Below, piece after piece: positions 6,126 to 9,598 of a stretch of DNA of 9,598 nt. The DNA comes from an uncultured Rhodobacterales bacterium (GTDB taxonomy: Bacteria > Pseudomonadota > Alphaproteobacteria > Rhodobacterales > Rhodobacteraceae), in NCBI GenBank assembly GCA_937901055.1, contig CALCGO010000403.1, positions 1 through 9,598 on the forward strand. Reading direction: 5' to 3'. The translations under genes were made by a program, and so were the position numbers. Positions within the stretch are counted from its first letter, which is position 1, and each line of letters starts with the position of its first letter. The notes beneath the pieces were generated by a model, which saw only the letters and a program-made list of their open reading frames with translations, made no database searches and was not told the origin of the DNA.

Positions 6126-6695
6126 TTATTTGTTTCCTAACAAAAGATAACTGCCGTTTCCGTATCGGACCAGTGAAAAGTCGTATTCTCGGGCGATTTC
6201 CGCCGATTGTTCGTCAATAAGGCGATTCGCGAGGATCAGGTTCTGACGGATCAGCGCCGAGTTGCCATTATCGACTCCAAAAGCAACGCGAAAAGCCTGT
6301 CGAGCCTGCTGGTAATCGCCAAGGTTAATCAAAACGACGCCAAAATTGTTCCACGCAGAAGCGGACTTGGAATATTGCGCGACGGCTTTTTCAAGCAAAG
6401 TGCGGGCTTGTTGCAATCGCCCCAAACGCAAATTAGCAGACCCCATGCCACTTAGAACTTCGGCGTTAACGCCGGTTTCGGAAGCGGCGCGTTGGTAGGC
6501 AGATAAGGCTAGTTCGTATTCTTCGGCTTCCATTAAGCGGTGGCCAACCGTGATACCGTCGACACTTTGTGTACGCTGTGTACCAAGCGGGACGGGCGGG
6601 CCAGAGCGATCATCTGGTGTCAACGCAAAGTTGGTCGGCTGGCATGCGCCCAGCGTTACAAGAAGAGAAACTGTAACAGCCAAACGAAAGATCAG
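6126..6695 (-). CDS. tadD: TadD, TPR-repeat lipoprotein of Flp/Tad pilus assembly (probable CTG start)
   Basis: A predicted lipoprotein of 189 residues from the CTG at 6695, or 185 from the first conventional start, TTG at 6683. The lipobox is LGAC, with Cys18 in the CTG numbering. TPR-type repeats follow at about 57-76 (AEEYELALSAYQRAASETG), 78-110 (VLSGMGSANLRLGRLQQAR region) and 112-144 (AWNNFGVVLINLGDYQQARQ region). TadD is needed for Tad pilus assembly and is thought to help the secretin in the outer membrane. I prefer CTG because it sits 5 bases after GGGGAG, overlaps the tadC stop as CTGA, and adds IFR to the signal peptide, supplying the positive charge that the TTG form lacks. If CTG is not used, the gene starts at 6683 with poor signals. 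Function is firm; the start is not. Confidence 0.85.
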   Translation of the reverse strand: MIFRLAVTVSLLVTLGACQPTNFALTPDDRSGPPVPLGTQRTQSVDGITVGHRLMEAEEYELALSAYQRAASETGVNAEVLSGMGSANLRLGRLQQARTLLEKAVAQYSKSASAWNNFGVVLINLGDYQQARQAFRVAFGVDNGNSALIRQNLILANRLIDEQSAEIAREYDFSLVRYGNGSYLLLGNK

Positions 6696-7681
6696 AAGTT
6701 CTCCCCGAGGAGATTCACGTAGATGTCGTAAATCGAGGGACCAACCATAATGATCAGTAGCGGTGGAACCGTAAACAGCATGGTTCCGATGGTTAGTTTT
6801 GTCGGCAGAACATTCGCTTTTTCTTCGGCACGTAGTACGCGCTTGTCGCGCATCTCGTCGGCATAAACACGAAGCGCATCCGAGATGGACGTACCGAAGT
6901 TGGCGGACTGAACCAGTACGGTCACAAATGAACTAATATCGTTAACTCCGCAGCGTTCAGCCATATCGCGCAGCACTTGAACACGGTCTTTACCGGCGCG
7001 CATTTCGTTGGCAACCACTTCAAATTCTTCGGCTAATGTTGGAGAGGAGACTTTCATTTCCGTTGCCACGCGCAAAATTGCCTGATCGAGGGATTGTCCC
7101 GCTTCGACACAAACCAGCATCAAATCGAGAGAATCCGGAAAGCCGTTGGTCACGTCCTCTTGACGTTGTTGAAGACGTCGTTCGACCCAGTAAGAGGGCA
7201 ACATATATCCGACCCCACCGGGAATCAGAATTGTCATCAACATGCTGGACATGGTCGGTTCGCCAGGTTGTACCATAACGTAAAGCACACCAACGGCCAG
7301 AAATCCGACGCCCATCATCATCTTGGCAAAGTTCATAGTTTGAACTGCGGAGGGGCCGCGATATCCGGCTTGAATTAGCTTAAGGCGCGCCGCAGACAGC
7401 TCGTCTTCGCCTTGTGGCTCGAGATACTCGGAAAACTTATCAAGCATCTCGCCTTTGCCAGCTTCAAATCGAAGCTTGCTGGATTGATCGCCGCCACCTG
7501 CAGCCGCTGCTGCTGCTCCGCGTCTCGTCGGTAGGCGTGAGAACTGATCAACCTCTTTCTTGAACAGAACGGGGAGGGCGACAAGAATAAAGAATATCCC
7601 GAAATACCCGATCACGAAGAAAGGCGCACTTGGGCCAATCATGGCGCTCAAGAATTCCCAAATTTGTAATATCATTTCCAT
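6692..7681 (-). CDS. tadC: TadC, inner-membrane platform protein of the Tad pilus (T2SF/GspF family)
   Basis: A 329-residue polytopic protein. With TadB it forms the inner-membrane platform on which the TadA ATPase drives Flp pilin assembly. A membrane segment at about 19-40 is followed by a cytoplasmic stretch with an Ala/Gly run (GAAAAAAGGG, 55-64), then segments at about 118-137 and 145-162. The T2SF domain spans about 181-310 (FPDSLDLMLVCVEAGQSLDQ and ANFGTSISDALR), and the last membrane segment is at 298-317. The frame opens at a TTG at 7717 inside tadB, but ATG 7681 has GGGGG 6 bases upstream and gives a natural N-terminus (MEMILQIWEF), so I start there, 19 bases after the tadB stop. 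The end overlaps the proposed tadD start by 4 bases. Identity as TadC rather than TadB rests on position, the long cytoplasmic N-terminal part and the T2SF domain close to the end. Confidence 0.92.
   Translation of the reverse strand: MEMILQIWEFLSAMIGPSAPFFVIGYFGIFFILVALPVLFKKEVDQFSRLPTRRGAAAAAAGGGDQSSKLRFEAGKGEMLDKFSEYLEPQGEDELSAARLKLIQAGYRGPSAVQTMNFAKMMMGVGFLAVGVLYVMVQPGEPTMSSMLMTILIPGGVGYMLPSYWVERRLQQRQEDVTNGFPDSLDLMLVCVEAGQSLDQAILRVATEMKVSSPTLAEEFEVVANEMRAGKDRVQVLRDMAERCGVNDISSFVTVLVQSANFGTSISDALRVYADEMRDKRVLRAEEKANVLPTKLTIGTMLFTVPPLLIIMVGPSIYDIYVNLLGENF
6701..6706 (-). promoter_or_regulatory. Ribosome binding site favouring a CTG start for tadD
   Basis: GGGGAG on the minus strand within the last codons of tadC. 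It is 5 bases from the CTG at 6695, an ideal spacing, but 17 bases from the TTG at 6683, which is too far for normal initiation. Confidence 0.5.
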
Positions 7682-7687
7682 AGCTTG

Positions 7688-7692
7688 CCCCC
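7688..7692 (-). promoter_or_regulatory. Ribosome binding site deciding the tadC start
   Basis: GGGGG on the minus strand in the 19-base gap after tadB, 6 bases before ATG 7681. It supports that start over the TTG at 7717, which lies inside tadB. Confidence 0.5.
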
Positions 7693-7700
7693 AGAGACAT

Positions 7701-8663
7701 CTAAACTTTAATATCAACCATGATTTTCATGAATATGACGTTCACAAGTAAGAAGATGCCAACCACAATCGCCGCAGGAACGAATACCGGCGTTGACATA
7801 ACACCGTCGTAATATCCGGGCTGCGATACGTTAATCATTACCAGTGCTAAAATTGGGAAGATCGACAGGAACCAACCTGACCACTTCGCCTCGGCTGTGA
7901 TCGCGTCAACGCGCCGGAACAGTTTGAAGCGAGACCGAATAACCTTGGCCAAGCCAGCAAGAATTTCAGCAAGGTTACCACCCGCCTGAGCTTGGATTTT
8001 CACAGCAACGGCAAGGAAGCGCAAATCCTGAAGGTCAATACGCTCTGCCATTTTATCAAGCGATTCCGTAATATCCATTCCGTAGGTGGATTCATCCGCA
8101 AGAACGCCGAATTCCGTCCCGAGTGGGTCTGGCATTTCGGATGCTACAGCAGCAATCGCGCTGGAAAACGGGTGGCCAACTTTGAGTGATCGAACGATCA
8201 GCTCAACCGCATCTGGTAGCTGTTCTTGAAACAAATCCAGACGTTTCTTTGCCTTGTTTCGAAGCCATGTGTACACCGCGCCGTAGCCCATCACGACAGA
8301 AATACCGATGCGGAGCTGTATACCGGTGCCTGTGAACAGCGTCAGTCCGACAAATGCCATAATACCGACGAAAACCATCACTCCGATTAAAGCCAAAGGC
8401 GTGAAGGCGATATTTGCCTGTGCCGCTTTCTCGGATAACGGAGCAATCAGTGGCAAGCTTTTTGCGTCACGATGTTGTTCGCGTTCTTTACGCAGGTTTT
8501 CCATGACTTCTTCAGGGTTTTCACCATTTTGCAACATTTGCAAACGACGGTTAACCTTGGATTCGAGACGTACCGATTTTCCGAAGAAGGCCAGATAGAT
8601 GCCTTCGATCATGAAAAACACGCCGACGAAGATCAAAGCGTAAATAAGTGGTTGTAAACTCAT
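7701..8663 (-). CDS. tadB: TadB, inner-membrane platform protein of the Tad pilus (T2SF/GspF family)
   Basis: A 320-residue inner-membrane protein that pairs with TadC as the pilus assembly platform and is expected to contact the TadA hexamer. Membrane segments lie at about 7-28, 89-110, 116-134, 263-281 and 294-314. Between the first two is a charged cytoplasmic helix region (ESKVNRRLQMLQNGENPEEV). The T2SF domain covers about 148-275, with the conserved QLPDAVELIVRSLKVGHPF (148-166) and KIQAQAGGNLAEILAGL (222-238), typical of TadB. Length is normal for the family. The ATG start has AAAGGT 7 bases upstream and follows the tadA stop by 14 bases; tadC begins 19 bases beyond its stop. This close packing indicates one message for tadA, tadB and tadC. 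Confidence 0.94.
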   Translation of the reverse strand: MSLQPLIYALIFVGVFFMIEGIYLAFFGKSVRLESKVNRRLQMLQNGENPEEVMENLRKEREQHRDAKSLPLIAPLSEKAAQANIAFTPLALIGVMVFVGIMAFVGLTLFTGTGIQLRIGISVVMGYGAVYTWLRNKAKKRLDLFQEQLPDAVELIVRSLKVGHPFSSAIAAVASEMPDPLGTEFGVLADESTYGMDITESLDKMAERIDLQDLRFLAVAVKIQAQAGGNLAEILAGLAKVIRSRFKLFRRVDAITAEAKWSGWFLSIFPILALVMINVSQPGYYDGVMSTPVFVPAAIVVGIFLLVNVIFMKIMVDIKV

Positions 8664-8677
8664 GTGATCTACCTTTT

Positions 8678-9598
8678 TTACAAATTCGCGTCAGTATAAA
8701 TACTGCTTGGCAAATCATAGCCCCATTGGCGGAAACGCTCCGTGAAGTGCGAACGAAGGCCGCCAGAAACGAATTTACCTTGAATTTTACCATCCTCGTC
8801 CATGCCCGTGCGTTGGAACTTGAAGATTTCCTGCATGGAGATGATCTCGCCCTCCATCCCGGTGATTTCGGTGATGGAAACCATACGCCGCGACCCATCG
8901 GGCAGGCGGCTGATCTGTACCATCAGGTCAACCGCAGAGGAAATCTGCGCACGGCTGGCGATCAGCGGAAGCTCAACCCCCGTCATGGCGATCATGTTTT
9001 CCAAACGCGAAACGGCATCACGTGCGGAGTTGGCGTGAATCGTTGTCATTGAGCCATCGTGGCCCGTGTTCATGGCCTGCAACATGTCGATAACCTCATC
9101 GCCACGCGTCTCGCCCACGATAATGCGGTCAGGGCGCATACGAAGGGCGTTCCGAAGCAGATCGCGTTGGCTGACCTCGCCTTTACCCTCAACGTTGGGC
9201 GGACGGCTTTCCATTCGGCCAATATGTACTTGTTGTAGTTGAAGCTCGGCGGTGTCTTCGATGGTAACGATGCGTTCTTCATCGCCGATAAAACCGGAAA
9301 GCGCGTTCAAAGTTGTCGTTTTACCAGAACCTGTACCACCGGACACGATGATATTCAGCCGTGTGGCCACGGCTGCCTGAAGATACGTCGCCATGGCCTC
9401 AGTAAAGGCGCCAAACTTGATCAATTGATCAACCGACAGCTTTTCTTTTGTAAACTTACGAATGGAAACAAGCGATCCATCAACCGCACAGGGGGGGACC
9501 ATCGCGTTGAAACGTGAACCGTCAGATAGGCGCGCATCCACGTAAGGTGAGCTTTCATCGACGCGACGGCCTACGGCCGAAACGATTTTATCGATGAT
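8678..9598 (-). CDS. tadA: TadA/CpaF, secretion ATPase of the Tad pilus (5' end outside window)
   Basis: A partial gene: 306 residues plus the stop are visible, and the frame stays open to the right edge, so the GTG at 9541 is an internal codon, not the start. TadA is the cytoplasmic hexameric ATPase that powers Flp pilus extension. Visible in order: IVSAVGRRVDESSPYVDARL (conserved lead into the ATPase core), Walker A GGTGSGKTT (visible residues 87-95), Asp box VTIEDTAELQL (111-121), Walker B MRPDRIIVGETRGDE (154-168, Glu163) and His box GSMTTIHAN (182-190). The tail SHFTERFRQWGYDLPSSIYTD is family-like. All catalytic motifs are intact. The N-terminal part and the upstream genes, probably cpaE and secretin genes, are outside the window. 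It is the most upstream visible gene of the tad operon. Confidence 0.96.
   Translation of the reverse strand: MIDKIVSAVGRRVDESSPYVDARLSDGSRFNAMVPPCAVDGSLVSIRKFTKEKLSVDQLIKFGAFTEAMATYLQAAVATRLNIIVSGGTGSGKTTTLNALSGFIGDEERIVTIEDTAELQLQQVHIGRMESRPPNVEGKGEVSQRDLLRNALRMRPDRIIVGETRGDEVIDMLQAMNTGHDGSMTTIHANSARDAVSRLENMIAMTGVELPLIASRAQISSAVDLMVQISRLPDGSRRMVSITEITGMEGEIISMQEIFKFQRTGMDEDGKIQGKFVSGGLRSHFTERFRQWGYDLPSSIYTDANL

Noticed and set aside
5852..6220. A 122-residue plus-strand open frame across the junction of the two TPR lipoprotein genes
   Set aside because: No motif; it is antisense to two supported genes and their 14-base gap.
8648..9052. A 134-residue plus-strand open frame opposite tadA and tadB
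   Set aside because: It is antisense to strongly conserved ATPase coding sequence and shows no domain or good start signal.

Overview
The window looks like a chromosomal segment of an alphaproteobacterium, most likely from the Rhodobacterales (Roseobacter-type). The basis is the gene order ftsY, EamA transporter, yciB on the plus strand, together with a Tad pilus locus in the order tadA-tadB-tadC-tadD-TPR lipoprotein-prepilin peptidase. Protein motifs look alphaproteobacterial and base composition is moderate and even, with no sign of a recently acquired island. I see no tRNA, rRNA, CRISPR array, insertion sequence or phage gene. The genus cannot be fixed from the sequence alone.

Layout. Bases 1-1700 are plus-strand envelope and housekeeping genes: the last 58 codons of ftsY, an EamA/DMT-family transporter whose GTG start overlaps the ftsY stop, and the septation protein gene yciB. 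From 1697 to the right edge every gene is on the minus strand. In transcription order (right to left) these are tadA (5' end cut by the window edge), tadB, tadC, tadD, a second TPR lipoprotein and a CpaA/TadV prepilin peptidase. A 152-base gap follows, then a winged-helix AAA+ ATPase, a crotonase-family protein and a 3-hydroxyisobutyrate-dehydrogenase-like oxidoreductase. The two strands meet at 1697-1700, where one TTAA palindrome supplies both stop codons.

How the genes work together. TadA is the secretion ATPase, TadB and TadC the paired inner-membrane platform, TadD and the second TPR protein are predicted lipoproteins of the assembly machine, and the prepilin peptidase matures the Flp pilin. 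The pilin, secretin, CpaB, CpaE and TadE/F genes are not here and are probably beyond the right edge. The six tad-type genes are separated by at most 19 bases or overlap by 4, so they read as one operon. The ATPase has its own candidate promoter and strong ribosome binding site. It probably heads a second unit with the crotonase and dehydrogenase, whose partners suggest acyl-CoA or hydroxyacid metabolism.

No clearly new system is present. The points most worth a second look are the uncharacterised winged-helix AAA+ ATPase beside the tad genes, a probable non-canonical CTG start for tadD, a crotonase with an altered catalytic pair, and several start sites that differ from the longest open frame.
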